Below are positions 9,269-18,146 of a stretch of DNA of 64,000 bases, one piece after another. A program made the translations under genes and the position numbers. The stretch is from JAFGBN01 sp964394145 (GTDB lineage Bacteria > Chloroflexota > Dehalococcoidia > GIF9 > AB-539-J10): positions 1 to 64,000 of the forward strand of contig CAYMVL010000043.1 in the NCBI GenBank assembly GCA_964394145.1. Direction: 5' to 3'. The first letter of the stretch is position 1. Every line of letters starts with the position of its first letter. The notes below the pieces were generated by a model that saw only the letters and a list, made by a program, of their open reading frames with translations, was not told the DNA's origin and made no database searches.

Positions 9269-9283
9269 TTACTCCATGGACAT
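9269..9283 (-). other. Mini-ORF in conserved SBP leader (copy A)
   Basis: A four-codon ORF (Met-Ser-Met-Glu, stop) preceded by AGGGGGTG, ending 51 bases before the SBP start. Equivalent sequences lie upstream of five other SBP genes. It is either a leader peptide or the last codons of a decayed ancestral gene. Confidence 0.4.
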
Positions 9284-9557
9284 CACCCCCTTTCCTTCTC
9301 CGCTCCTTAAACAGCGTTACACAGCTTTATCGGCAAATTCACGCACGCCTTTACAAACTAAAAACAGACACCTCCGCAGTAACTTGCACGGATTTGTCTG
9401 CTGCGGACGGGGCACAATTAGAAAGAAAGCCCAAAATGCAGATATTAGTCGACTCGCTTCACCACCCTGCCGCTCCACCAATGCATAAGACGCAGAAACA
9501 AGAGCAATGATACCCCGGAACCGTGTATTTGACAGGAGGTACATGAACTACAGTCTT

Positions 9558-9586
9558 ATGGTATCTTGTGCTCCTCCTGTTGTCAA
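9558..9586 (-). promoter_or_regulatory. Candidate sigma-70 promoter for SBP A
   Basis: On the minus strand TTGACA (9586-9581), a 17-base spacer and TACCAT (9563-9558). It lies about 340 bases before the SBP start, giving a long leader as at the other SBP genes. Confidence 0.45.
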
Positions 9587-9654
9587 TACCCGGGGGCTCT
9601 TTGTCAAATTGCGTGGAAATAGCTACGGGATGGCACAAGCCCCAAAAGCATCCT

Positions 9655-10056
9655 TCAACAGTACCTCTCCACGTTTCTCAAGCCATAGGATACCCCCTTT
9701 AGCATCTTAGTCTTAGTGTTACAGCCTTCAGCGAATTCGTTGGTGGTATGATATCGAAGTGCTTCAGGCTTGGCTCCCGCCAGCGCTTTAGTGTATTCCC
9801 ACATCTGATTAGCCCCACATCATCCGCTGACTCCAGCTTAAGGATGGTATTGTCTAGAAGCTTGCTGGTCTCTGCCCAACCTGGCAGTCGGTAGAGCTCC
9901 TTTATCTTCTCCTTGGCCCGAAGGACATTTACTTTATTTCCCCCTTATTGCCGTCTGTAGTACCACTCTATCCTCATGCCCTACCAGCTCTCCCACATTG
10001 TAACCTTCAAGCCCAAGGAGAATTGTGGTACCATTTTCCCGGCTCTTGGCCATCAT
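9655..10056 (-). pseudogene. Decayed ISL3-type transposase
   Basis: A good SD (AAGGAGGT) and ATG at 10056 open a frame reading MMAKSRENGTTILLGLEG and YNVGELVGHEDRVV, like an ISL3-family transposase N-terminus. The frame stops after 40 codons. Downstream in shifted frames are KELYRLPGWAETSKLL and finally HTTNEFAEGCNTKTKML and KGVSYGLRNVERYC, which match the ISL3 C-terminal signature TNxxxEGxNxKxKxxKxxxYGxRN. The zinc-ribbon/HTH and most of the DDE region are deleted. This is a dead remnant between two SBP genes. Confidence 0.65.
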
Positions 10057-10159
10057 GCTAGGACCTCCTTCCCGTTACTTCTCCGCCTCTGGATTCTTCC
10101 CACCATAATTGTCCTCAGGGGATTTTGCCCACACGAGCTAAGATACAGCCTGCAGAACA

Positions 10160-10188
10160 TTGACAACAAGCCAAATATCATCTATGAT
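10160..10188 (+). promoter_or_regulatory. Sigma-70 promoter for SBP B
   Basis: TTGACA at 10160-10165, a 17-base spacer and TATGAT at 10183-10188. About 320 bases upstream of the SBP start at 10510, implying a long untranslated leader. Confidence 0.6.
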
Positions 10189-10453
10189 GAATTGGTATTG
10201 AGTCCAGCAAGTGGACGTCTGAATCGGATGGGGCACTCAATTCGAAGTAGCATGGATCGGCGAATTGAGCCCGGTCGATATTTAAATCCCGGGTCTGTTT
10301 TCGATTGTCTTGTATTCCCCTTGGCACAAGCAAATGCGCCAATGCGGGGCTGTCATTATGTGGCTATTTTTGATTCGTCAAGATTTTACTGGATTTGTGA
10401 ATGAAGCTGCGGAAGAGGCTCTAAGAAGCTAGTAGTAAAAGAGAGGAAAAGTG

Positions 10454-10480
10454 ATGCCTATGGAGAAGCAAAACGGGTAA
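10454..10480 (+). other. Mini-ORF in conserved SBP leader (copy B)
   Basis: ATG-started nine-codon frame reading MPMEKQNG then stop, 30 bases before the SBP B start. The preceding frame in the block reads FVNEAAEEALRS, interrupted by stops. It is one of six related leader segments. Confidence 0.4.
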
Positions 10481-10509
10481 CATAATTAAAAGCAAGAAGG
10501 GAGGATTGA

Positions 10510-11895
10510 ATGAAAAACAAATTAGTAACGCTAGTAGTAGCCTTAGCAATTATCGCGAGTTTGGTGATTGTCGGATGTGCTGAGCCAACAGCACCGACAA
10601 CACCCACAACGCCGACGACGCCAACAACACCGACGACGCCAACGACTCCAGCAGGACCAGCAGAAATTGTTATTGGCGCTAATCTGGCCATGACAGGCAT
10701 GTATGGCGCCTTTGGTGAAGGATCTAAGTTTGGTTATGAAGTAGCTGCTGAAGACATTAACAAGCTGGGCGGAATATACATAAAGGAGTATGACCGCAAG
10801 CTCCCCGTCAAATTTGTAATAGTTGATAATGAGAGCGATCTCAGTAAGATAGCAACTCTGGCCGAGGACCTGATACTCCGCGATAAAGTACACTTCATGA
10901 TGACTTCCGGGGCACTGGAGGTCAGTTTCCCCTCAGCAAGGATGTGTGAGCTCCATCAAGTACCATTTATGATGGGAGCCGGACCTTATGAGTCCTGGCA
11001 AGCTATGCGTATGGAAGCGGAGCCACCGTGGAAATATAGCTGGGCGCAGAGTTTTGCTATAGCTACTCCAGCTCCAGAGGGTGATTTCCGCCATGGAGCA
11101 CCGGGATACACTATGTTTGATGCCTGGCTAGGGGCGCTGGAATTCTTCGGTGACAGGACCAACAAGAAGATAGCTCTACTTGCTGCAGACGACACAGACG
11201 GCAGGGGCTGGTATACAGCGTTTGCGCCGGCAGCTGAAAGTATAGGCATGGAGTGCTATCGCTCAGATGATCTCTTTGGCATAGTGCCTATGGACACCAC
11301 CGACTTTACTACCCTTATAAATGAGTGGAAGGAGCAGGACTGCGAACTAGTTTGGGGCAATGCTCCCGGTTTCTTCTGGGGCATATTCCTGAGACAGGCG
11401 AAGACGCAGGGCTATCAACCCAAGCAGGTTTTCGCCACCAGGGGAGGACTGTTCTACAACGACGTATCAGCCTGGGGTGGTGACCTGCCGCTTGGTGTCT
11501 GCAATGAGATGTTCTGGAACCCCTTAATTCAGGATGCTAAAGGTATAGGTGACACCACTCCAATGAGCCTGCACGAGAGGTGGGTTAAAGAGACGGGCCA
11601 GCCAATGCAGCAATTCATTGGAGTCCATTATGCTCAGGCGCAAGTGGTGTTCGACGCTTTCGAAAGAGCTGGCAGCCTTGACGCAGATAAGGTTCTAGCA
11701 GCCATGGCGGAGACCGATTTGATGACGATTTATCATCGTCAAGTCATGGACGAAGACCAGTTTAGCCGTGAGGCGGTTGCTTTTGGCCAGTGGCAGAAGA
11801 ATGATAAGGGTGAATGGGTAAACCCGATAGTCTACTCTGACCACGCTTTCAGACCTGCTGAAGCCGAACTGCTATTCCCCATTCCTTATGATTAG
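10510..11895 (+). CDS. ABC transporter substrate-binding lipoprotein (SBP B)
   Basis: A 461-residue LIV-type binding protein. The lipoprotein signal MKNKLVTLVVALAI ends in lipobox VIVGC, followed by a Thr-Thr-Pro linker coded by a 9-base repeat (about 10587-10652) and then AEIVIGANLAMTGMYGAFGE. It is very close to SBP D (21300) and SBP E (27263) across the whole length, including the motifs GNAPGFFWGIFLRQAK and VFDAxERAGSLDADK. A strong SD (AAGGGAGGA) precedes the ATG. It ends at a strong terminator and stands alone on the plus strand. The ligand is not predictable. Confidence 0.9.
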   Translation: MKNKLVTLVVALAIIASLVIVGCAEPTAPTTPTTPTTPTTPTTPTTPAGPAEIVIGANLAMTGMYGAFGEGSKFGYEVAAEDINKLGGIYIKEYDRKLPVKFVIVDNESDLSKIATLAEDLILRDKVHFMMTSGALEVSFPSARMCELHQVPFMMGAGPYESWQAMRMEAEPPWKYSWAQSFAIATPAPEGDFRHGAPGYTMFDAWLGALEFFGDRTNKKIALLAADDTDGRGWYTAFAPAAESIGMECYRSDDLFGIVPMDTTDFTTLINEWKEQDCELVWGNAPGFFWGIFLRQAKTQGYQPKQVFATRGGLFYNDVSAWGGDLPLGVCNEMFWNPLIQDAKGIGDTTPMSLHERWVKETGQPMQQFIGVHYAQAQVVFDAFERAGSLDADKVLAAMAETDLMTIYHRQVMDEDQFSREAVAFGQWQKNDKGEWVNPIVYSDHAFRPAEAELLFPIPYD

Positions 11896-11920
11896 ACTGC
11901 GACTATTTTGAGAACATACA

Positions 11921-11967
11921 AACGCGGGGTTGGGAGCAGGTACAGTCCTCCCAACCCCACGTTCTTT
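11921..11967 (+). terminator. Rho-independent terminator after SBP B
   Basis: Stem AACGCGGGGTTGGGAG paired with CTCCCAACCCCACGTT (one mismatch), followed by TTCTTTT, starting 26 bases after the stop codon. Confidence 0.85.
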
Positions 11968-12592
11968 TGCGGACTATCTTAGACTTCTGAAGCAGCCGGT
12001 GAAGGCTAACCTCAGTCAGTCAACGACTGACGGTCCATCTGAGAAGGCTGAAGTTATGGTAACCCCTGGAGTCTGTATACCGACTGATTCGTTGTCTTCC
12101 AAGCTAGACCTAGGTTATCCTGACATGCTGGAGGCAGTTACCATAAGGGAAATCTTCAGAAATCGCCGTTGAGCCGGGCAGCTAATTACCTTGGTTTATT
12201 ATCTCAATTGCTGTGTCTCAGGGAAAGACCCTCCTGACAGCTGCCCTGGATACGAACTTAGCTGACCAGTCAAGACCGCAAACATCGAGGTGATCCAGCA
12301 TGTAACTTGGATTATAGACGCCGGGCTACATCATCTGCATCCCTGTAGACATATCAGCGATTATGCAGGCTACCATACTGTGATGCCTCACTGGCTTAAA
12401 GCCACCCATGCGAATTCAGACGCAGCCGCGCCCTGTGTTAAATGCTCGCCCGGCCGCTGTTTCGAGCAAGAAAATCCTCTCCGTGATACAAGGACAGTGC
12501 CGATTACTGCACGTCTAAACTGTTTCCGGGTCCGCGCCTCGGGGAATCCACCGGAACTGGGTCACAGCTTGAAATAATGAAGCTGAGGCCTA
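11968..12592. other. Intergenic, no confident gene
   Basis: About 625 bases between the SBP B terminator and a minus-strand hypothetical gene. ORFs of 80 codons (11930) and 95 codons (12290) have no SD, no motif and overlap the terminator or nothing. A spaced inverted repeat GGGCAGCT/AGCTGCCC lies at about 12176 and 12237. Confidence 0.45.
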
Positions 12593-12949
12593 TTATTTCT
12601 TTTCACCGTAATATAATTCAACACCGCTCATCACATAGAAATCTCCCACCCATTTAGAGAACCATTGAGCAAAAAAGTCCTTAAACTTGCTCGTTTCATG
12701 TGATTTGTCCCACTCCTCCACAGTGGTCAGATCCATTATGCCGATCAACCTGTATGGCGGGCTCGTACGTGTGGGTGCTATCCCTTTTTGTCCATTTCCT
12801 TTGATTCCTGGTAGCATTCCCGTGAGTGTGAAACTTCTCGATCCCGGCAACCCCAACAATAAGGGTCCTTTGTATTCCTCACACCATTTTACGTAGTCCT
12901 CTTCCTTGACATCGTCCCTCAGGTTATAGAGAATGATTTCTTTAGCCAT
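12593..12949 (-). CDS. Hypothetical protein, possible dimeric alpha/beta-barrel fold
   Basis: A 118-residue protein with no recognised name. It starts MAKEIILYNLRDDVKEEDY, has a central Gly-rich loop and ends KWVGDFYVMSGVELYYGEKK. The alternation of a short beta-strand, an acidic helix (KEEDYVKWCEEYKG) and another strand (RSFTLTGM) resembles small dimeric alpha/beta-barrel (ferredoxin-like) proteins such as EthD-type or monooxygenase-like families, but this is a fold guess. An AGAGGCGG SD precedes the ATG. It lies downstream of the corrinoid operon on the same strand but beyond its terminator, so it is probably separately transcribed. Confidence 0.65.
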   Translation of the reverse strand: MAKEIILYNLRDDVKEEDYVKWCEEYKGPLLLGLPGSRSFTLTGMLPGIKGNGQKGIAPTRTSPPYRLIGIMDLTTVEEWDKSHETSKFKDFFAQWFSKWVGDFYVMSGVELYYGEKK

Positions 12950-13387
12950 TGCCGCCTCTCCTTTCCATCATGCTGTCATAATCGATGTCCTAATCTACCG
13001 CCTTTGAAGTGCAATGTCAACACAGTCTTATACAGTGCCATCGGAGTATCATACATCGATGATAGAATAACGTTTGTTATGACCGTAACGCGGGATAGAG
13101 CATCTGTAGAGTCGGGTTCTTGAATTGGATACCACCTCTTAGCACGACATCTTATCTTTGGAGTATTCCCCGTCTTTTGTGGCGGCTCGGGGAAAAATCG
13201 CGGCATATATGCCGCGCTCAGATGAAGCACGGTCGGTGCTTGCCACCGGGCGGAGCGCATTTACATGGCAATCTAAAGGACATAAAGATTCTTGCGAACT
13301 CGGCTGGCACCGCGCCATGATTGTAAAGCTGGAAGACAACGCCTCAGTGATCAGGCGATCATGCACTATCATGGTAACTGAAACTAC
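12950..13387. other. Intergenic gap after the corrinoid operon
   Basis: Contains the operon terminator at 13193-13216. Short ORFs on both strands (66-94 codons) have no SD and no recognisable motif. The segment 13255-13400 shows no gene I can name. Confidence 0.45.
13193..13216 (-). terminator. Terminator of the corrinoid methyltransferase operon
   Basis: The perfect palindrome CGCGGCATATATGCCGCG (13199-13216), followed on the minus strand by ATTTTT, lies about 170 bases beyond the last operon gene. The loop is short because the repeat is nearly self-complementary throughout. Confidence 0.55.
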
Positions 13388-14224
13388 TTAGCCTTGCCTG
13401 TAGGCTTGAATATAGCGTCGGGCACGTTTATCTCGACCCAGGAGAAGATCAGCGGCCAGAACACTTGGACGTACCTTGGCCGCATCAACAATCATACAGG
13501 TCGCACCAGCAACAATAGCAATAGCCACGAAAGCGTTATTGAGCAAGTCGCGGTCAGGTAAACCAAACGAGACGTTGCTAGCCCCCAGCGTGAGATTCAC
13601 TCCCAGTTCAGCTCTAACCCGCTGCATAGTCTCCACCAGCACCGGCCCGGAGTTGGTATCGGCTCCCACTGAAGAAGCTAAACAATCGATTATTACGTCC
13701 TGGCGAGGAATACCTGCCTCCTCAGCCCGCTGCACTATCTTGTGAGCTATGGCTACACGCCGTGCTGAGTCTTTAGGGAGACCTTCATCATCTTGCGTTA
13801 AGCCAATGACAACTGCCCCATATTCCTTCACGAGTGGTAGAACTGTGGCTAGCGACCGCTCTTCACCGGTAACTGAGTTGACGAGCGGCCTACCCTTACA
13901 GACCTTAAGAGCTGCCGCCAAAGCTTCAGGCCTGGGACTGTCAAGGCACAACGGCAAATCCACCGCATCCATAACTGCCTTTGCTGCTTCGGGCAGCAGT
14001 GCCACTTCGTCTACACCAAATGTGCTTATGCTGACGTCGATGATATCCGCTCCGGCCTGTGCTTGAGCCAGTGCCTCCTTGCGAATAATATCCAGATCGC
14101 CTCTCCTGATAGCCTCCGCCAATTGTTTCTTACCAGCAGGATTAATTCTTTCGCCGATAAGCACAGTTGGCTGGTCGGGTCCAATTACTACCTCCTTTGT
14201 CGCACTTGAGATCCTGGTCTCCAT
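13388..14224 (-). CDS. Methyltetrahydrofolate:corrinoid methyltransferase (MT II, pterin-binding)
   Basis: A 278-residue TIM-barrel protein of the pterin-binding (DHPS/MeTr) family. It starts with TVLIGERINPAGKKQLAEA and has GADIIDVSISTFG, LCLDSPRPEAL, NSVTGEE and LGASNVSFGLPDR, as in AcsE/MtgA-type methyltransferases that pass methyl groups between a corrinoid protein and tetrahydrofolate. The ATG (14224) overlaps the stop of the activator gene by one base; a TTG one codon earlier is also in frame. It is the last gene of the operon. With the UroD-type enzyme and corrinoid protein upstream it would complete methyl transfer from a donor to tetrahydrofolate. Confidence 0.9.
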   Translation of the reverse strand: METRISSATKEVVIGPDQPTVLIGERINPAGKKQLAEAIRRGDLDIIRKEALAQAQAGADIIDVSISTFGVDEVALLPEAAKAVMDAVDLPLCLDSPRPEALAAALKVCKGRPLVNSVTGEERSLATVLPLVKEYGAVVIGLTQDDEGLPKDSARRVAIAHKIVQRAEEAGIPRQDVIIDCLASSVGADTNSGPVLVETMQRVRAELGVNLTLGASNVSFGLPDRDLLNNAFVAIAIVAGATCMIVDAAKVRPSVLAADLLLGRDKRARRYIQAYRQG

Positions 14225-16074
14225 CAATTAATGTCCTCCCTCTTACCCTGTCTTATTCTGTATTGACCAAGGTAAGTCGCCTGAGTAAACTTCTGCCCGA
14301 AATCAGGGGTGCCGGCCAACTCAATGTAGTCCACCTTGGACGCTACTGTCTGGGCCTCAGCTCGCTGGCTAAGGGAGATCAGAGCTAGCTTGGCTCCCAT
14401 CCCAGCAGCATTGCCCACCTGCTTGAAGCGGTCCAAAGGCAGTGATGGTAACATACCAATTGTTACAGCACTGGCCACATCGATGTAGCTGCCGAAGGCT
14501 CCGGCAATAACCACCTTGGCGATTTCTTCCTCGGAGCAACCATTCCGGTCCAGAAGTGCATGGATACCGGCACGAATGGCTGCCTTAGCCAGTTGCACCT
14601 CTCGCACATCATGCTGAGTGATAACAATATTTGGGAGTCCCCCTCGCTCTTCCTTACTCACCAGTACGAACTCGCGCTGCTTATTGCGCATACGAATACG
14701 CTGATGACCGTCTTGCATTCTGCCACCTTTGTCGATGGCTCCGACCAAATAGAGCTGGGCGATGGCATCAAGTATACCTGATCCACAGATACCAACTGCT
14801 GGCGCCCCATCTATTGTCTGGTACTGGACGCCATCCTGTACTATTAGCAAACGTTCAATGGCGCCGCTGGCAGCGCGCATACCGTCCTTGATATGACCAC
14901 CTTCGAATGCCGGGCCAGAGGGGCAAGAAACACTTGTTATCTTGCCATGATTTAGCAAGGAGACCTCGGTGTTAGTACCGATGTCTAAAGCTACCGTCAA
15001 CTCCCCATCCTGCCATGCCCTAGTTGCCAGCAGCATCGCCACATGGTCGGCCCCGATAAAGCCAGCAATATTAGGCAGCATATGTACATAGCCGCCTGGA
15101 GCGATATGTAAACCAAGGTCACGAGCCTTAATGTCCAACGCGCTGCTAACCACGGGAACAAAGGGAGACAGGGCCAGTTGCCTGACTGACAAACCGAGTA
15201 ATAGGTGATGCATGGCAGTGTTACCTACCACCACTGCCTCAAGAATCTCCTCCGTGCTAACGGAAACCTGAGCACATAGCTCAGCAGCCACCCCATTGAG
15301 CGCTTCCACAACTACCCTCTGTAACTGCGGACCATAATCGGGAGATTTGGTCGCATACGTAATGCGACTGATAATATCCTCACCATAGCTGATTTGAGGA
15401 TTCATAATTCCCTGGGCTGCCAGGGTCTGTCCATGGCTCAAATCCATCAGATAGCTGGCAATCTTGGTGCTGCCCAAATCTACTGCTAGTCCCAGCTGAC
15501 GGCCTGGCCACGGACCAAGAGCTATGACCTCATTATGGCGAACCATAGCCTGACACTGCCAGTTCCATGACCGTAGCCGGGGGGAAATGACATTTAGTGC
15601 CTCAATATCAATTCTGTCACATTGCAACTGATGTTCCTGCTTCAGTGCTCGGAGCAGCCGTTCGGCGTCAGCCTCTGGGTCGGTCAGAGAAGGTGCTGCC
15701 AGTTCAATATGGTAGGCTCGGACAGCCGGTTCTGGCTCGACCTCCACTGCCTGTCCCTCGACCTGGGTCCGCTGTGCTGTGGTCATCGACTCTGGTGGAA
15801 TACTCAGTTTACAGTCACTGGTAGGATAAGTCTGACAGGCTAGTCGCCAGCCTTCATTTAGCTCGGGGGCAGAAAATGCCTCCAGTTCACTAGAGCTCGG
15901 CTCTGAGGCAGTGCCGCTCAGTAGCTGCACTCTACAGGTGTGACATATTCCATGGCCTCCACATACGGTACTTATGCCTATGCCGCAGCGCAGAGCACAG
16001 GCCAGAAGGCTTTCGCCGTCGCGGCACTGTTCCCTTCTGCCTAGCGGTTCAAAATCAATCGTGTAAACTGCCAT
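14224..16074 (-). CDS. Reductive activator of corrinoid proteins (RACo-like, ASKHA + [2Fe-2S])
   Basis: A 616-residue protein with an N-terminal plant-type [2Fe-2S] ferredoxin domain (CGGHGICHTC plus a later Cys in GWRLACQTYP) and a large C-terminal ASKHA ATPase-like domain (GLAVDLGSTKIASYLMDL, VVVGNTAMHHLLLG, VALDIGTNTEVSL, CGSGILDAIAQL, VVIAGAFGSYID). This is the architecture of RACo, RamA-like and O-demethylase activating enzymes, which use ATP to reduce inactive Co(II) corrinoid to Co(I). It is cytoplasmic, in the middle of the corrinoid operon and overlapping the methyltransferase gene, so its partner is most likely the corrinoid protein at 18147. Confidence 0.93.
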   Translation of the reverse strand: MAVYTIDFEPLGRREQCRDGESLLACALRCGIGISTVCGGHGICHTCRVQLLSGTASEPSSSELEAFSAPELNEGWRLACQTYPTSDCKLSIPPESMTTAQRTQVEGQAVEVEPEPAVRAYHIELAAPSLTDPEADAERLLRALKQEHQLQCDRIDIEALNVISPRLRSWNWQCQAMVRHNEVIALGPWPGRQLGLAVDLGSTKIASYLMDLSHGQTLAAQGIMNPQISYGEDIISRITYATKSPDYGPQLQRVVVEALNGVAAELCAQVSVSTEEILEAVVVGNTAMHHLLLGLSVRQLALSPFVPVVSSALDIKARDLGLHIAPGGYVHMLPNIAGFIGADHVAMLLATRAWQDGELTVALDIGTNTEVSLLNHGKITSVSCPSGPAFEGGHIKDGMRAASGAIERLLIVQDGVQYQTIDGAPAVGICGSGILDAIAQLYLVGAIDKGGRMQDGHQRIRMRNKQREFVLVSKEERGGLPNIVITQHDVREVQLAKAAIRAGIHALLDRNGCSEEEIAKVVIAGAFGSYIDVASAVTIGMLPSLPLDRFKQVGNAAGMGAKLALISLSQRAEAQTVASKVDYIELAGTPDFGQKFTQATYLGQYRIRQGKREDIN

Positions 16075-16109
16075 AATCTCCCCTCTAAAGCTCTATTTTA
16101 TATCTCCAA

Positions 16110-16799
16110 TTAGCCACGTACCCTGTAGGGACAGGTCTCCCTCAAATTGCAGCGGGCGCATACTTCAGCTTGTGTCCAGGTTGTCATCTGCGGCCCCAGG
16201 CCAATAACTATGGAAGTCGACTTGCGAGGAACCATTACCCCTGAAGATGTCAGGCTTACCCCGATTTCTCCCGCAGGCACCAATGTGAACATCTGCCGCT
16301 GCTCCGTAAGAGGAAAGCCTGGCATGCCGGGGTTTAGAGGACTGCCGGCCTGATAGCCATGTAGTGACGCCTCCTGCGTGATAAGTCTGCAGACCTCCTG
16401 ACTCAGAGCATCCACAGCTGCACTACCGATTCCATCCAGCAGTAGGCCACGCAAAGGCTCACTTCTGGCAAAGCACTCTGCTACCCGTCCCTCGAGCTTG
16501 GGACCGATAGTGCAGACCACTGCAGCAAGCTCCTTGGCCTCAGCCAAAACTGAAGGAAGTAACTCCCCGTACAGTGCTACCTTACCTTCCAGCCATAATT
16601 CGTTCTGCCTCACTGCGCTTATGGAGTAAATTCCATAGGCGATAGCCGGCTCCAGAAGATGATCGCTTTTTACACTGGCCAGCAGCTCTCGAAGCAGAGC
16701 TTTTATCCTGGGCCTGAGCCTGGAGTACTCCTTGATTCCTTCTCGTCTCAGGCTATCATTTGCTTTCAGGCTCAGTGGAATATCACGGAGAATTGGCAT
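16110..16799 (-). CDS. Methionine-synthase-activation-domain-like accessory protein
   Basis: A 229-residue protein resembling the stand-alone vitamin B12-dependent methionine synthase activation-domain family often encoded beside corrinoid methyltransferases. Visible elements are LAAVVCTIGPKLE, LDGIGSAAVDALSQEV, YQAGSPLNPGMPGFPL and a C-terminal Cys cluster CARCNLRETCPY that could hold a metal. The family is thought to help reactivate or hold the corrinoid; its precise role in such operons is not established. It lies 35 bases upstream of the RACo-like gene and 8 bases downstream of the UroD-type gene. Confidence 0.75.
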   Translation of the reverse strand: MPILRDIPLSLKANDSLRREGIKEYSRLRPRIKALLRELLASVKSDHLLEPAIAYGIYSISAVRQNELWLEGKVALYGELLPSVLAEAKELAAVVCTIGPKLEGRVAECFARSEPLRGLLLDGIGSAAVDALSQEVCRLITQEASLHGYQAGSPLNPGMPGFPLTEQRQMFTLVPAGEIGVSLTSSGVMVPRKSTSIVIGLGPQMTTWTQAEVCARCNLRETCPYRVRG

Positions 16800-16806
16800 C
16801 CTTCTG

Positions 16807-18144
16807 TCACTTGTACACTCCGTACTCTTTGGTGAATTCTATCATGGCCTTCATATTTTCAACCCTGGCGTCCTCGCTGGCACACGATGCGTCCATAACG
16901 AAGCCTCCTCCTTCACCCAGCACATCTATAAGCTTCTTGCAGTAATCTCTCACCTGTTCCGGAGTCCCTGTCGCCATCAGCCCGAGCGGCACACTCCCCC
17001 GGATGCACACACGGTCGCCCAGTATCTTCTTCGCCTTATGGATGTCCACGGTCTCGAAATGGTATATGCACTTGCCTTTAGGAACGTCCTTAATAATCTC
17101 CAGGCGTGACGTGTAGTCACCTTCAATGAGCAGATTAGGGACAAGCCCGACATCTATCAACTTCAGCATCAGCTTCCTCAGAGTAGGCCAGTAGAATTCC
17201 TCAAACTGTGCTAGGGACATGAAGCCTCCCCTCCCATCAGGACGGCCGGCGGTGCCTTTGTGCAGAGGAATAAATACGTTGGGATGCTTCGTTGCTTTGG
17301 CTCCAGCTAGTGCCATGTTAAATACTATCCAGACAAACTTCTCGCAGGCCTCTTTGAGAACGTCCGGCTGCCTGTACATGTCCAGCATTATCCCCTGAGT
17401 TCCTCTTAGTGTGTCTCCGATAGCGTCAAAAGGGGCCAGCGATGGGGAACCAAATTGCGTAGGAAAGCCCAGCGCATTCATTTCAGTGTCAAATGAGGTC
17501 AGGAAATTCAGGTAGTTTAGAGTCGCTTCTCCTGCCTTTAACAGAGCATTCACGGCCTCTTTGCCTTCCGGAGTGCCCAGTACCGCTAGCTGGGTATACA
17601 TTGAATAATACCCGAACCATTCACGTATTGGGAGAAGTCCCTCAAGTGCTTTCAAGCTGCCACAAACCCGCGGCAAAAACATCCTCAGTACGAAATCTGT
17701 GGGGTCGTTAATCAAGGCCTCGTATTCATCAGCCTTCATATATTCCCCTTCAACAAACTGCCATCCCATGCTATAGCTGATGCCGTGGCCCGGCCACTTA
17801 AGTTGCTTGAAATCAAGCGCATCGTATAGCGGTCCCGTAGGGAAGAAGAATGGAGATTCATATGCATCAGGTGCGAGTTCAGTAATCGTTTTCTTACATG
17901 CCCATCTGGCTATTTCAGGATTGTACAGAACATCGTGAACACTGACCTTAGCATATCTGGCATAGAAGAACTCCCACATTGGTATAATCGGCACCCTATC
18001 CGGTTGCTTCAACTGGATCGCATCGGCAATCCGCTTTGCCCTCGCCCTATAGTTCTCTTTAGCTTCTGCACTCACGAAATCGATATGTTGTGCTGAAACC
18101 CAGGTATCCAGCTGTTCTGCTGTCTTATCTACAGCCTTTTCCAT
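16807..18144 (-). CDS. UroD-type methyl donor:corrinoid methyltransferase (MT I candidate)
   Basis: A 445-residue protein of the uroporphyrinogen decarboxylase superfamily, longer than the 359-residue relative at 6369 because of an N-terminal extension. It has IADAIQLKQPDRVPIIPMWEFFYARY, LLIEGDYTSRLEIIKDVP and GSVPLGLMATGTPEQVRDYC. The usual His-x-Cys zinc motif of MtaA is replaced by EGDYTSRLE, a pattern I associate with O-demethylase and glycine-betaine-type MT I enzymes rather than CoM methylases. The SD is GGAGGTAAA. It directly follows the corrinoid protein gene (2-base gap), the expected pairing for an MT I enzyme and its corrinoid partner. The methyl donor cannot be read; methoxylated aromatics are an attractive guess given the transhydroxylase-like genes nearby. 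Confidence 0.82.
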   Translation of the reverse strand: MEKAVDKTAEQLDTWVSAQHIDFVSAEAKENYRARAKRIADAIQLKQPDRVPIIPMWEFFYARYAKVSVHDVLYNPEIARWACKKTITELAPDAYESPFFFPTGPLYDALDFKQLKWPGHGISYSMGWQFVEGEYMKADEYEALINDPTDFVLRMFLPRVCGSLKALEGLLPIREWFGYYSMYTQLAVLGTPEGKEAVNALLKAGEATLNYLNFLTSFDTEMNALGFPTQFGSPSLAPFDAIGDTLRGTQGIMLDMYRQPDVLKEACEKFVWIVFNMALAGAKATKHPNVFIPLHKGTAGRPDGRGGFMSLAQFEEFYWPTLRKLMLKLIDVGLVPNLLIEGDYTSRLEIIKDVPKGKCIYHFETVDIHKAKKILGDRVCIRGSVPLGLMATGTPEQVRDYCKKLIDVLGEGGGFVMDASCASEDARVENMKAMIEFTKEYGVYK

Positions 18145-18146
18145 TT

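Larger units (their letters stand above)
10057..10509. other. SBP B leader region
   Basis: Contains a promoter (10160-10188) and the conserved SBP upstream block ending in a mini-ORF at 10454-10480. A 142-codon ORF starting at 9976 crosses both the ISL3 remnant and this leader and shows no recognisable protein motif, so I do not call it. Confidence 0.5.

Noticed and set aside
8800..9510. 236-codon plus-strand ORF over SBP A and its leader
   Set aside because: Antisense shadow: its Val/Gly repeat is the complement of the Thr-Thr-Pro linker DNA, and similar shadows occur over SBPs B, C, D, F, G and H.
9976..10404. 142-codon plus-strand ORF
   Set aside because: Crosses the ISL3 remnant and the SBP B promoter, no SD and no recognisable motif.
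12290..12577. 95-codon plus-strand ORF in the gap after SBP B
   Set aside because: His/Cys-rich random-looking composition, no SD and no neighbour relation.
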